A DNA stretch of 19,179 nucleotides from Clostridiales bacterium (lineage in GTDB: Bacteria; Bacillota; Clostridia; Oscillospirales; Oscillospiraceae): the NCBI GenBank assembly GCA_004555655.1, contig SFHJ01000033.1, positions 1-19,179 of the forward strand, written 5' to 3'. The position numbers and the translations under genes are program-made. The notes below the pieces were generated by a model, which ran no database searches, was not told the DNA's origin, and was given only the letters and a program-made list of their open reading frames with translations. Positions 11,903 to 19,179 of this stretch are shown here, piece after piece (the first letter of the stretch is position 1; each line of letters starts with the position of its first letter).

Positions 11903-13858
11903 TCAAATATCGAGATTGACGACATATTTCGCGTTCTGCTCGATGAATTCCTTTCTCGGCTCCACAGCCTCGCCCATGAGCACGGTAAAGATCTGGTCGG
12001 CCGCTACCGCGTCGTCGAGCGTGATGCGCCGCAGCGTTCTGGTGGTGGGGTCCATCGTCGTCTCCCACAGCTCGTGCGGGTTCATTTCGCCAAGGCCCTT
12101 GTAGCGCGAAATATCGATCTTCACGTTGGGGTTGCCGCCGCGCAGCTCGTTGGAAATCTGGTCGCGCTGCTCGTCCGAGAACGCCACGCGCGAGGTCTTG
12201 CCGCGCGTGAGCTTGTAGAGCGGCGGCACGGCGGAATACACGTAGCCCTGCTCAATGAGTGGCCGCATGAAGCGGAAGAAGAACGTTAAAAGCAGCGTGC
12301 GGATGTGCGCGCCGTCCACGTCGGCGTCGGCCATGATGATGATTTTGTGGTAGCGCAGCTTCTCAAGGTTGAACTCGTCGCCGATGCCCGCGCCAAGCGC
12401 CGTAATGACGGGCTGCAGCTTGTCGTTGCCGTAGACCTTGTCGGCGCGCGCCTTTTCCACGTTCAGCATCTTGCCCCACAAGGGCAAAATCGCCTGGAAG
12501 CGCGAATCGCGTCCCTGCGTGGCAGAGCCTCCGGCCGAGTCGCCCTCGACGATGTAGATCTCGGTGAGCGCCGGGTCGCGGTCGTTGCAGTCGCGCAGCT
12601 TATCGGGCATCTGGCCGGATTCCAGACCCGTCTTGCGCCGGATGCTCTCGCGCGCCTTCTTGGCCGCCTCGCGCGCGCGGCTGGCCAGCATCGCCTTTTC
12701 CAGAATCGTCCTGCCCACGGCCGGGTTCTCCTCCAAAAACGTCGCCAGCTGGTCAGAGACGATTGAGGACACCAGCGCGCGCATCGACGCGTTGCCGAGC
12801 TTCGCCTTTGTCTGGCCCTCAAACTGCGCGTCGGTCAGCTTGACCGACACGATGGCGGTGAGGCCCTCACGCACGTCCTCGCCCGATACCTTGTCATCGG
12901 GCTTGATGATGCCCTTTTTCAGGCCGTAGGCGTTGAGCACCGACGTCAGCGCCCGCTTGAAGCCTTCTTCGTGCATGCCGCCCTCGGGTGTGTGGATGTC
13001 GTTGGCAAAGGAAACGATCGTCTCGTTGAACGAGTCGTTGTACTGCAGCGCGATCTCCGCCGTCTCGTCGCCCTTCTTGCCGGCCATGTAGATGACGGTG
13101 TCGTGCAGCGGCGTCTTGTGCCGGTTGTACCACTTGGCAAACTCGCGGATGCCGCCTTCGTAGCACATCGAATCCCTGCGCTCTTTTTCCGGCTTGTCGG
13201 CCGAATCGATGCGTTCGTCGGCAATGGTGATATGCAGCCCCGCGTTCAAAAACGCCTGCTCGCGCATGCGCGTGTGCAGCGTCTCGTAATCGTATTCCGT
13301 CGTGTCGAACATCAGCGGGTCCGGCTTGAACGTCACATATGTGCCGTGCTTGTCGGTCGTGCCGACCACGCGCATGGGCTGCAGAATCTCACCGCGCGAG
13401 AACTTCATCTGATAGATCTTGCCGTCACGGTGCACCGACACTTCCAGCCACTCGGACAGGGCGTTGACAACCGACGCGCCTACGCCGTGCAGGCCGCCGG
13501 AGACCTTATAGCCGCCGCCGCCGAACTTGCCGCCTGCGTGCAGCACGGTGTACACGACCTCCAGCGCGGGCTTGCCCGTCTGCGCCTGAATGTCCACGGG
13601 GATGCCGCGGCCGTCGTCGGTGACGGTGATGGTGTTGCCCTCGTTGATGGTCACGGTGATGTGCCTGCAGTAGCCGGCCAGCGCCTCGTCCACGGCGTTG
13701 TCCACGATCTCATAGACCAGATGGTGCAGACCCGACACGCTCGTCGAGCCGATGTACATGCCGGGCCGCTTTCTCACGGCCTCCAGCCCTTCGAGCACCT
13801 GAATCTGACTGGCGTCATATTCGGTCTCGACAATATCCTGTTTCAGTAAATCACTCAT
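11903..13858 (-). CDS. gyrB: DNA gyrase subunit B
   Basis: A 651-aa ATPase subunit of gyrase. The N-terminal GHKL ATPase domain has YIGSTSVSGLHHLVYEIVDNAVDEA (about 37-61), DDGRGIP (about 97-103) and the GGLHGVGASVVNALS lid region. The Toprim domain has EGDSAGGSA and DADVDGAHIRTLLLTFFFR, which contribute the catalytic Glu and Asp metal ligands. The C-terminus has YKGLGEMNPHELWETTMDP. The length fits short Gram-positive GyrB without the proteobacterial insert. The ATG at 13856-13858 has AAGGAG 7 nt upstream, and the upstream remB gene overlaps it by 8 nt, indicating coupled translation. ParE is an alternative in principle, but pairing with gyrA and the origin location favour GyrB. Confidence 0.97.
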   Translation of the reverse strand: MSDLLKQDIVETEYDASQIQVLEGLEAVRKRPGMYIGSTSVSGLHHLVYEIVDNAVDEALAGYCRHITVTINEGNTITVTDDGRGIPVDIQAQTGKPALEVVYTVLHAGGKFGGGGYKVSGGLHGVGASVVNALSEWLEVSVHRDGKIYQMKFSRGEILQPMRVVGTTDKHGTYVTFKPDPLMFDTTEYDYETLHTRMREQAFLNAGLHITIADERIDSADKPEKERRDSMCYEGGIREFAKWYNRHKTPLHDTVIYMAGKKGDETAEIALQYNDSFNETIVSFANDIHTPEGGMHEEGFKRALTSVLNAYGLKKGIIKPDDKVSGEDVREGLTAIVSVKLTDAQFEGQTKAKLGNASMRALVSSIVSDQLATFLEENPAVGRTILEKAMLASRAREAAKKARESIRRKTGLESGQMPDKLRDCNDRDPALTEIYIVEGDSAGGSATQGRDSRFQAILPLWGKMLNVEKARADKVYGNDKLQPVITALGAGIGDEFNLEKLRYHKIIIMADADVDGAHIRTLLLTFFFRFMRPLIEQGYVYSAVPPLYKLTRGKTSRVAFSDEQRDQISNELRGGNPNVKIDISRYKGLGEMNPHELWETTMDPTTRTLRRITLDDAVAADQIFTVLMGEAVEPRKEFIEQNAKYVVNLDI

Positions 13859-14144
13859 ATGGGAACTCCTTCATGGATGAAAACTTGCCCGCCCGCGGCG
13901 CAGAAAACCGCCGTTCCAGCACCGCCGCGTTATACTGGGTGAGATACACCCGGGAAATGCCGTATTCCAGCGTCACAAGAAACGATTTCGGCAGCGTGTC
14001 GGTCGCCTCGATCAGCCGTCCGTCGGCCTCGGCCTGCTGTAAAAACTGCCGCGTCCATTTTGACCACGACGTGTTGTCCAGGTCGAACACGCCGACCACG
14101 CTCTCTGCGCGCACGGACAGATTGCCGCCAATGTCTACATACAT
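13851..14144 (-). CDS. remB: RemB-like DUF370 protein
   Basis: A 97-aa protein of the DUF370 family; its B. subtilis counterpart YaaB/RemB occupies the same position between recF and gyrB and is linked to biofilm matrix gene control. MYVDIGGNLSV at the N-terminus, VVGVFDLDNTS (about 16-26) and SFLVTLEYGISRVYLTQYNAAVLERR (about 53-78) match the family's conserved core. The ATG at 14144 is preceded by AGGAGG 7 nt upstream, whereas an in-frame ATG further upstream would lie inside recF. The stop codon overlaps the gyrB start by 8 nt. The function in this organism is inferred by homology and synteny only; the related RemA paralogue is a DNA-binding protein. Confidence 0.88.
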   Translation of the reverse strand: MYVDIGGNLSVRAESVVGVFDLDNTSWSKWTRQFLQQAEADGRLIEATDTLPKSFLVTLEYGISRVYLTQYNAAVLERRFSAPRAGKFSSMKEFPYE

Positions 14145-14154
14145 CGCGCGCCTC

Positions 14155-15255
14155 CTATAAAACGCTGCCGTTTTCCACGACAAAGCTGCGCCCGAGCTGG
14201 CTGACCCGGCCGGGCTCGCAGCAGGTGATGAACACCTGCCCGGATCTGATCTGGTTCAGAACGAAATCCTGCCGCTGCGCGTCCAGCTCTGACAGAACGT
14301 CGTCTAACAGCAGAACCGGCTCTTCTCCCGCGTCGCGCCGCAGAAGCTCACGCTCGGCCAGCTTCAGACTGATGGCCGCCGTGCGCGTCTGGCCCTGCGA
14401 GCCGAAACTTTTCACCAGCATTTCGCCGAGCCGCGCGTCAAAATCGTCCTTATGCGGCCCCGTCAGACACTGGCCGGACTCCAGCTCGGCGCGGTAGTGG
14501 CTCTGCTGGTGGTCCAGAATCTGCGAAAAGATGACCTTTTTCTCGGCAAACGGATCCGTGACCGTACTCACGGTGTGGTATTCCAGCGTGAGATTCTCTT
14601 TTCCGCCGGAAAATTCGTAGTGATATGCGCCAGCCGCCTCGCTGAGCGCTTTCAAATACCGCGCCCGGTGCGAAATGAGCACCGCGCCGACCTGCGCGAG
14701 CCGCGTATTGAACTCGGGCAGCGGCTCCAGAAGCGACGGACTTTCATGGCAGTCCTTCAAAATCCGGCTCTTGCTCTCATAGAGCTTCGTATACTCCGCC
14801 AGCGCCTGCGCGTACCCGGGCCGCAGCTGGCACAGCGCCGTGTCGATAAGCTTGCGCCGCGGCGCGGCGCTTCCCTTTAGAATCATCAGATCCTCCGGGC
14901 AGAACAGCACGCTCGTCAGAACGCCTGAGAGCGCCGCTGCGCTCTTTTGCCTGACCCCCCCGAGATACAGCTGCCTCGGCCTGCGCGCGGCAAACAGCAC
15001 CGCGCGGATGGACTGCTCGCGGCCCTGCGAAAACAGCCGGCACTGCAGATCGGCAAATTCCGCGCCGAAGCGGATCAGGTCCTGCGGCCGCGCCGTGCGG
15101 AAACTCCGCCCGGTCGAAAGATACGAGATTGCTTCGAGCAGATTTGTCTTGCCCTGCGCGTTGTCGCCCACGATCAGATTCACGCCCGGCACGAAGCACA
15201 GCTGCAGCGAGCCGTAGTTTCTGAAATCGTAGAGCGTGAGCGTGTTGAGCTTCAT
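14155..15255 (-). CDS. recF: DNA replication and repair protein RecF
   Basis: A 366-aa SMC-like ABC ATPase that binds single-strand gaps and, with RecO and RecR, helps load RecA, linking it to the SOS response controlled by LexA in this window. Walker A is GDNAQGKTN (30-38). The ABC signature region is TGPHKDDF, and Walker B with the D-loop is LLLDDVLSELD near the C-terminus. KLNTLTLYDFRNY at the start is the family N-terminus. Length is typical. The ATG at 15255 overlaps the yaaA stop codon (ATGA), a sign of translational coupling. It sits between the S4 gene and remB as in B. subtilis. Confidence 0.97.
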   Translation of the reverse strand: MKLNTLTLYDFRNYGSLQLCFVPGVNLIVGDNAQGKTNLLEAISYLSTGRSFRTARPQDLIRFGAEFADLQCRLFSQGREQSIRAVLFAARRPRQLYLGGVRQKSAAALSGVLTSVLFCPEDLMILKGSAAPRRKLIDTALCQLRPGYAQALAEYTKLYESKSRILKDCHESPSLLEPLPEFNTRLAQVGAVLISHRARYLKALSEAAGAYHYEFSGGKENLTLEYHTVSTVTDPFAEKKVIFSQILDHQQSHYRAELESGQCLTGPHKDDFDARLGEMLVKSFGSQGQTRTAAISLKLAERELLRRDAGEEPVLLLDDVLSELDAQRQDFVLNQIRSGQVFITCCEPGRVSQLGRSFVVENGSVL

Positions 15256-15506
15256 TGCGTCTGCTCCACAACGCGCCAGGTGTTGGCCATAAACGTCACG
15301 CTGTCCCCCGGGCGCAGCTTTTTGCCGCGCTGGGTGCAGATCTCGCCGTTGACCTGAACCGCTTCATTCAAAATAAAATTTTTCGCCATGCCTCCGGACT
15401 CGACCGCGTTGCAGAATTTGAGAAAGTCCTGCAGCTTGATAAACTCGGTGTGGATGGGAACGTCGATCACGTCCGCCGGCAGCTTTTTTGTGACCCGTAC
15501 TTTCAT
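15252..15506 (-). CDS. yaaA: S4-domain RNA-binding protein YaaA
   Basis: An 84-aa small protein dominated by an S4 RNA-binding fold: FIKLQDFLKFCNAVESGGMAK (about 22-42), then AVQVNGEICTQRGKKLRPGDSVTF (about 49-72), where VNGE and the basic RGKKL turn are typical S4 features. The B. subtilis gene in this position (yaaA/rlbA) is associated with ribosome assembly. The start ATG at 15506 lies 1 bp after the dnaN stop codon, and the stop overlaps recF by 4 nt, so the three genes are translated as a coupled set. Confidence 0.92.
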   Translation of the reverse strand: MKVRVTKKLPADVIDVPIHTEFIKLQDFLKFCNAVESGGMAKNFILNEAVQVNGEICTQRGKKLRPGDSVTFMANTWRVVEQTQ

Positions 15507-15507
15507 A

Positions 15508-16620
15508 TCATTCTCCCGCCTTTAACCGCACCGGCAGCACCATATAGCTGTAGCGGCGGCTGCCGTCGCAGGGGTTGAGCACGATGGGGCTCAGGCCGTT
15601 GATGAGCTCGAGCGAGCACTCCGCATCCGGAACGGCCCGCAGCGCGTCCAAAAGATACCGGCAGTTGAAGCCGATCTCCAGCTCCTTGCCGTCGCCGGCG
15701 ATGTCGCACACGTCGTGCGCCTCGCCGATGGTCGACACCGTGCGCAGATCCGCCGTGTTATTGCCGAACGTGCAGCGCACGGGGCTCTTGATCTTTTCCG
15801 AGATGATAAGGCCCACGCGCTCGATGGCCGCCATAAAATCCGCCACGTTCGCCGTCAGCTTCACGGGGTTATTTTCCGGCAGCACGCGCCGCCAGTCGAG
15901 GAACTCACCTTCCAGGATGCGGCAGACGAGCGTTGCCTCGCCGATCTGGAAAAGAATGTGCTTGCTGCCGAGAATGAAGCTGCACGGATCGTCGGTGTCG
16001 CCGAGGATTTTCTCAACCTCCTTGAGCGCGGCCGACGGCGCGACAAACTTCATCGTCCGTCCGGTGGGCGCTTCCGGCGTGTAGCGGCGCAGCGCCAGCC
16101 GGTAGCCGTCAACGGCCACCATGGTGATGGTCTCGTTCTCCACCTCAAACAGACAGCCCGTGTGGATCGGCCGCGCCTGATTCTCGCTGACAGAGAAGAT
16201 CGTGCCGCCGATCATTGCCTTGAGCGCGTTCTGCGGAATCTGCACGCCCTTTTCCGACTCGACGTCCGGCAGCTCCGGGTAGTCCTCGGCCGACATGGCC
16301 GTAATGGTAAACGATGCAATGCCGCTGCGGATCTTCACCTTGAATTTTTCGTCGACCGCGATGCTCACATCGTCGCCGGGCAGCTTGCGGATGATGTCGA
16401 AAAACAGCCGCGCGGGCATGATGCACTCGCCCGTCTGCTGAATCTCGGCCGGCACGCTTACCGTGATGCCCGTCTCGAGATTATACCCGGAAAGTACCAG
16501 CTTGACACCTGCACGCACGTAGATGCCCTCGAGAGCGGTGATGGCGCTCTTCTGCGCGACCGTGCGCGAGGCGACGGAGATGGCCGAAACGAGCAGATTT
16601 TTTTCACAGCTAACTTTCAT
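15508..16620 (-). CDS. dnaN: DNA polymerase III beta sliding clamp
   Basis: A 370-aa processivity clamp forming a ring dimer around DNA. MKVSCEKNLLVSAISVASRTVAQK opens the first of three repeated clamp domains (about 1-120, 125-245, 248-370). VAVDGYRLALRR (about 172-183) and the C-terminal ending YSYMVLPVRL are well-known signatures, the latter forming part of the binding pocket for clamp-binding peptides. Length is standard. The ATG at 16620 follows GGAGG 9 nt upstream. The 235-bp gap between it and dnaA holds the putative oriC, so dnaN may have its own promoter (a TATACT hexamer lies at 16671-16676 on the minus strand, with a poor -35). Confidence 0.97.
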   Translation of the reverse strand: MKVSCEKNLLVSAISVASRTVAQKSAITALEGIYVRAGVKLVLSGYNLETGITVSVPAEIQQTGECIMPARLFFDIIRKLPGDDVSIAVDEKFKVKIRSGIASFTITAMSAEDYPELPDVESEKGVQIPQNALKAMIGGTIFSVSENQARPIHTGCLFEVENETITMVAVDGYRLALRRYTPEAPTGRTMKFVAPSAALKEVEKILGDTDDPCSFILGSKHILFQIGEATLVCRILEGEFLDWRRVLPENNPVKLTANVADFMAAIERVGLIISEKIKSPVRCTFGNNTADLRTVSTIGEAHDVCDIAGDGKELEIGFNCRYLLDALRAVPDAECSLELINGLSPIVLNPCDGSRRYSYMVLPVRLKAGE

Positions 16621-16633
16621 ACGAAATGCCTCC

Positions 16634-16658
16634 GTTTCTTCTTTCTAAAGAAAGAAAG
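16634..16658. repeat. AT-rich 7-bp hairpin in the dnaN leader
   Basis: TTCTTTC, TAAA loop, GAAAGAA on the plus strand, lying between the trio-like tract and the dnaN ribosome binding site. It may be a regulatory mRNA hairpin or part of the unwinding region. Confidence 0.45.
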
Positions 16659-16786
16659 GGTAAATGTAGTAGTATACAGCAGTAGAGAAATTTTATGTGG
16701 AAAAGCGGCGTTTGCCCTTGCACTGCAAGGCTTTTTTCTCCACACCCGATTGTGCACACCGGCGCATGTTTTCAACACCGGTTTTT

Positions 16787-16804
16787 GTGAAACAGCCGTT
16801 TCAC
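16787..16804. repeat. Inverted GTGAAAC/GTTTCAC pair inside oriC
   Basis: GTGAAAC and GTTTCAC are separated by AGCC. These are parS half-site sequences in swapped order. The pair sits between two inverted TTGTGCACA boxes. Confidence 0.6.
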
Positions 16805-16855
16805 GCGTGTGCACAAGCTGTTTTTCCACCTTCCACATCCGCCTGTGGAAAACTG

Positions 16856-18172
16856 TCAGAGCTTGGAATTGATATTCGCGGTGATGTCGCGGATGTTCGC
16901 GCCCACCTCGCCGGAGCTGTCATTCAGCGCGTTTTCGACCTTGCGGATGGCATGGATGACCGTGGAGTGGTCGCGCCCGAACTCGCGGCCGATGTCGGGC
17001 AGGGACAGGTTCGTCAGCTTGCGCACGAGATACATGGCAATCTGCCGCGCCTCGGCGGTGTTCTTGTTCTTGAGCGTGCCGCGCAGCACCTGCTCTTCAA
17101 TGGAGTAAAACCGGCAGACCTCGGCGATGATGAGGCCCGGCGTGGGCAGCGCGCTTCCGGATTTGTCCTTGTACATGTCCTTGATGGCCCGCGAGACGTT
17201 CGGCACGTCCATCGTCATCTGCGACAGCTCGCGGTAGGCCAGGATTTTTTTGACCGTGCCCTCGATCTGGCGGACATTGGTGGTGATGTTCTCCGCGATA
17301 TACGTGCATACGTCGTCGGGGAAGTCGAGCCCCAGACTCATGGCCTTGTTTTTGATGATGGCCATGCGGGTTTCATAGTCCGGGGGCTGAATATCCGCGA
17401 GCAGGCCGCCTTCGAACCGCGTTTTTAACCGGTCCTCCAGCCGCAGCATTTCATTCGGCGGCCGGTCGGAGGTCAGCACGATCTGTTTGTGGCACTCGTA
17501 GAGGTTGTTGAACGTGTGGAAGAATTCCTCCTGTGTCGAGTCCTTGCCGGCGATGAACTGGATGTCGTCGACAAGAAACAAATCGGCGTTGCGGTATTTG
17601 TTGCGGAATTCGATGTTGCGGCCTTCCTGCAGCGCGGCGATGAGCTCGTTCGTAAACTGGTCGCCCTTGATATAGACGATCGAGTAGCCCGGATGCTGCT
17701 TGTGAATCTGGTTGGCGATGGCGTAGAGCAGATGCGTCTTGCCCACGCCGGACGGGCCGTAGATGAAAAGCGGGTTATATGTCTCGGCCGGGCTGTTGGC
17801 CACAGCGACGGCGGCCGAGTACGCAAAGCGGTTCGACGAGCCGACGACGAAGCGGTCGAACGTGAACTGCGGATTGAACTCGATGAAATCGAGCTTCCGC
17901 TCCTGGTTTTTATACTGCTTCATCTCTTCCTCATCAAGCACAACGAGCTCGATGTCGGTATTGAACAGCTCGCGCATCGCATCTTTGATGTAGTCGGTGC
18001 AGCGGCGCAGGATGATATCCTTGCGAAACGGCGACGGCGAATATAAAACCAGCCGCGATTCCGACAGCTCAACCACCTCGGCGTCGTCGAACCAGGTGGA
18101 GACGACAGGCGCTGTCAGGCGGTTTTCCATGTGGCCAAGCACCTTGGCCCACACATAGGCGGAGGAGTACAT
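16856..18172 (-). CDS. dnaA: Chromosomal replication initiator DnaA
   Basis: A 438-aa AAA+ initiator that binds DnaA boxes and opens oriC. Domain I is about residues 1-80. Domain II is almost absent (about 80-97). The AAA+ domain has Walker A GPSGVGKTH (139-147), Walker B LFLVDDIQF, sensor ILTSDRPP and the arginine-finger region LEDRLKTRFEGGL. Domain IV has the DNA-binding signature GREFGRDHSTVIHA. The start ATG at 18170-18172 is chosen because AAAGGAG ends 6 nt upstream; an ATG at 18178 abuts that site and further-upstream starts lie before it. The promoter is at 18240-18268 with a leader of about 60 nt. It is the first gene of the leftward block through gyrA. Confidence 0.97.
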   Translation of the reverse strand: MYSSAYVWAKVLGHMENRLTAPVVSTWFDDAEVVELSESRLVLYSPSPFRKDIILRRCTDYIKDAMRELFNTDIELVVLDEEEMKQYKNQERKLDFIEFNPQFTFDRFVVGSSNRFAYSAAVAVANSPAETYNPLFIYGPSGVGKTHLLYAIANQIHKQHPGYSIVYIKGDQFTNELIAALQEGRNIEFRNKYRNADLFLVDDIQFIAGKDSTQEEFFHTFNNLYECHKQIVLTSDRPPNEMLRLEDRLKTRFEGGLLADIQPPDYETRMAIIKNKAMSLGLDFPDDVCTYIAENITTNVRQIEGTVKKILAYRELSQMTMDVPNVSRAIKDMYKDKSGSALPTPGLIIAEVCRFYSIEEQVLRGTLKNKNTAEARQIAMYLVRKLTNLSLPDIGREFGRDHSTVIHAIRKVENALNDSSGEVGANIRDITANINSKL

Positions 18173-18239
18173 AAGCATCTCCTTTCTTTCTGGGTTCGGG
18201 GCCGGATTTTGCCCCGTTTGGGCATAATAATACAACATA

Positions 18240-18268
18240 ATTTTAACATGTTTTCTCCTTCATTTCAA
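18240..18268 (-). promoter_or_regulatory. dnaA promoter
   Basis: Minus strand: TTGAAA (18268-18263), a 17-bp spacer and TAAAAT (18245-18240). The predicted transcript start is near 18233. Confidence 0.75.
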
Positions 18269-18376
18269 GTCTGATACTATATTTAATAAAGAATTGCGTC
18301 AAAATTGCACGCCATGCGGCAACCGGCCGGCAGTGGTGCACAGCATTTTCACAACGCGCGGTGGAAAAATTTAATC

Positions 18377-18405
18377 TTGCGCGCCGCAGGGAAATGTTGT
18401 ATGAT
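18377..18405 (+). promoter_or_regulatory. Deoxynucleoside kinase promoter
   Basis: TTGCGC (18377-18382), a 17-bp spacer and TATGAT (18400-18405), leaving a leader of about 65 nt. Confidence 0.6.
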
Positions 18406-18476
18406 ACTTCTGCTCGTGTTCTGTCGAAGCGGGGCTTTGACGGACGGGCTGATTTTTTGCTCAGAGGAGGCGGCGC

Positions 18477-19070
18477 ATGAAATACATTGCCATCTGCGGC
18501 ACGGTCGGTTCCGGCAAGACTACGCTGCTGGGCCGTCTGATCGGCCGCCTCGGCCCGCGCGCCGGCTTCCACGAGGAACGGCCGCAGGACAACCCCTATA
18601 TCACCGACTACTATGCCGACTCCAGGCGGTGGTCGTTTCACTCGCAGGTGACGTTTCTGTCGCTCTACTTTGACGATCCCAAGTGGCGCGGCGGCGAAGG
18701 CGAGACGGAGTTTTTCCTCTATGACCGCTGCTTTCTTGAAAATCTTGTCATCGCCAAATACCGCCTGCAGCAGCAGGATCTGACGCAGGACGAATACGAC
18801 ATTCTCTGTAAGCTCGCACACGGCATAGCGTCGCTCATGCCGCCCATCGACAAATATATCTACCTCGACTGCTCGGTCGGTACGATTCTTGAGCACATGC
18901 GCGGCCGTGGGCGCGAATATGAGGACGAGCTGGATCTCATGTATATCGTAGACCTCAAAAAGCTCTACGACGCGTGGTTTTCCACGCTGCCGCCCGAGCG
19001 GACGCTCAGCGTCAATATGGACGGGGGAAACTACGACCTCGAGGAAATCATCAGATTCATTGAAGCATAA
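18477..19070 (+). CDS. Deoxynucleoside kinase (dGK/dAK family)
   Basis: A 197-aa salvage kinase that phosphorylates a deoxynucleoside to its 5'-monophosphate using ATP. The P-loop is GTVGSGKTT (8-16). EERPQDNPY (33-41) supplies the catalytic-base glutamate region seen in Firmicutes dGK and dAK. YDRC (82-85) corresponds to the family DRS/DRY motif. The arginine-rich LID is RGRGREYE (about 145-152). Length is slightly short for the family (about 205-225). Whether the substrate is dG, dA or another nucleoside cannot be decided. The ATG follows GAGGAGG 6 nt upstream. It is transcribed away from dnaA, co-directional with the rightward fork, and occupies the place where rpmH stands in many Firmicutes origins. 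Confidence 0.9.
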   Translation: MKYIAICGTVGSGKTTLLGRLIGRLGPRAGFHEERPQDNPYITDYYADSRRWSFHSQVTFLSLYFDDPKWRGGEGETEFFLYDRCFLENLVIAKYRLQQQDLTQDEYDILCKLAHGIASLMPPIDKYIYLDCSVGTILEHMRGRGREYEDELDLMYIVDLKKLYDAWFSTLPPERTLSVNMDGGNYDLEEIIRFIEA

Positions 19071-19105
19071 AACCCGCGCTCAAATGACGGGTGCTCATAA
19101 AACAG

Positions 19106-19148
19106 CAAATCCTCCATATGATCGCTGTGTGATCATATGGAGGATTTG
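19106..19148. terminator. Long perfect hairpin downstream of the kinase gene
   Basis: An 18-bp perfect stem (19106-19123 with 19131-19148) and a 7-nt loop, beginning 36 bp after the stop codon. The 3' flank TTCGTATTT is only moderately T-rich, so it may be a terminator, a processing site or a repeat end. Confidence 0.6.
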
Positions 19149-19179
19149 TTCGTATTTGCCTGACAAGTCACAAGGGATA

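Larger units (their letters stand above)
16621..16855. other. oriC: Putative oriC in the dnaN-dnaA intergenic region
   Basis: DnaA-box-like 9-mers: TTTTCCACA on the minus strand at 16844-16852 and 16696-16704; TTGTGCACA on the plus strand at 16750-16758 and the minus strand at 16808-16816. One-mismatch variants lie at 16736-16744 and 16822-16830. Leaving the box at 16696-16704 towards dnaN is an AT-rich stretch, then a DnaA-trio-like tract (16667-16687, plus-strand TAG TAG TAT). In B. subtilis the unwinding element lies in the same gap, with the same order of box, trios and dnaN. Also present are an inverted GTGAAAC pair (16787-16804) and a short hairpin before T6 (16716-16737). The origin role is inferred from location and motifs. 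Confidence 0.8.
18173..18476. promoter_or_regulatory. dnaA / deoxynucleoside kinase divergent intergenic region
   Basis: This 304-bp gap holds two divergent promoters, a notably AT-rich segment (about 18220-18305), and degenerate DnaA-box-like sequences (GGTGGAAAA at 18360-18368, GTGCACA near 18336). These could support DnaA autoregulation or a second origin sub-region, as with B. subtilis incA-B. No gene is seen in the gap. Confidence 0.6.

Noticed and set aside
18243..18896. 217-codon minus-strand frame over the kinase gene
   Set aside because: Antisense to a conserved kinase, crosses the dnaA promoter, no initiation signal.
1..19179. CRISPR array, rRNA or tRNA genes
   Set aside because: No spaced direct repeats, no rRNA-like sequence and no tRNA cloverleaf were noticed by eye; a tRNAscan or Infernal run would be decisive.

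Overview
The window is a chromosomal replication-origin region from a GC-rich, low-branching Gram-positive bacterium. The uninterrupted minus-strand block dnaA, dnaN, yaaA-type S4 gene, recF, remB (DUF370), gyrB, gyrA is the Bacillus/Clostridia origin order. GC-rich codon use, strong AGGAGG-type ribosome binding sites and families of short palindromic intergenic repeats suggest a gut Clostridia lineage such as Oscillospirales. The genus assignment is a guess.

Layout, left to right. (1) 1-2040, minus strand: a 23S rRNA uracil methyltransferase of the RlmD/TrmA family, cut by the left edge. Upstream of it is a short lipoprotein carrying a PdaC/RsiV-type domain, and a perfect ParB-binding site (parS) lies between the two. 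(2) 2146-3717, plus strand: a PflX-like radical SAM protein, then lexA with its own promoter and terminator. (3) 3712-8229, plus strand: a second parS at the centre of a 38-bp perfect palindrome. It is followed by a probable single transcription unit: parA/soj, parB/spo0J, a membrane-anchored coiled-coil protein, serS, a small uncharacterised protein and mscL, ending at a strong bidirectional terminator. (4) 8300-9140, minus strand: rnhA, whose 5' end is partly duplicated around a palindromic repeat, followed by repeat-dense intergenic DNA. (5) 9141-18172, minus strand: gyrA to dnaA. A MITE-like inverted repeat separates gyrA from gyrB, and oriC lies between dnaN and dnaA (16621-16855) with several DnaA boxes and a DnaA-trio-like tract. 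(6) 18173-19179: the dnaA promoter region, a divergent deoxynucleoside kinase gene where many Firmicutes have rpmH, and a long perfect hairpin.

The genes form a replication, segregation and DNA-integrity neighbourhood. It holds initiation (DnaA, oriC), the sliding clamp (DnaN), gap repair (RecF), supercoiling (gyrase), origin segregation (ParA, ParB, two parS sites), SOS control (LexA), RNA:DNA hybrid removal (RNase HI) and dNTP salvage (the kinase). If oriC is in the dnaN-dnaA gap, the gyrA-dnaA block is co-directional with the leftward fork, while the plus-strand radical SAM, lexA, parAB and serS genes run head-on to it.

I saw no phage, CRISPR array, rRNA, tRNA or defence island. The points most worth a second look are the rnhA 5' duplication and its TTGA overlap, the parS-centred palindrome, a glutamine in the gyrase quinolone pocket, the eukaryote/archaea-like SerRS motifs, the two members of a palindromic repeat family beside gyrase and rnhA, and the non-standard origin flank.
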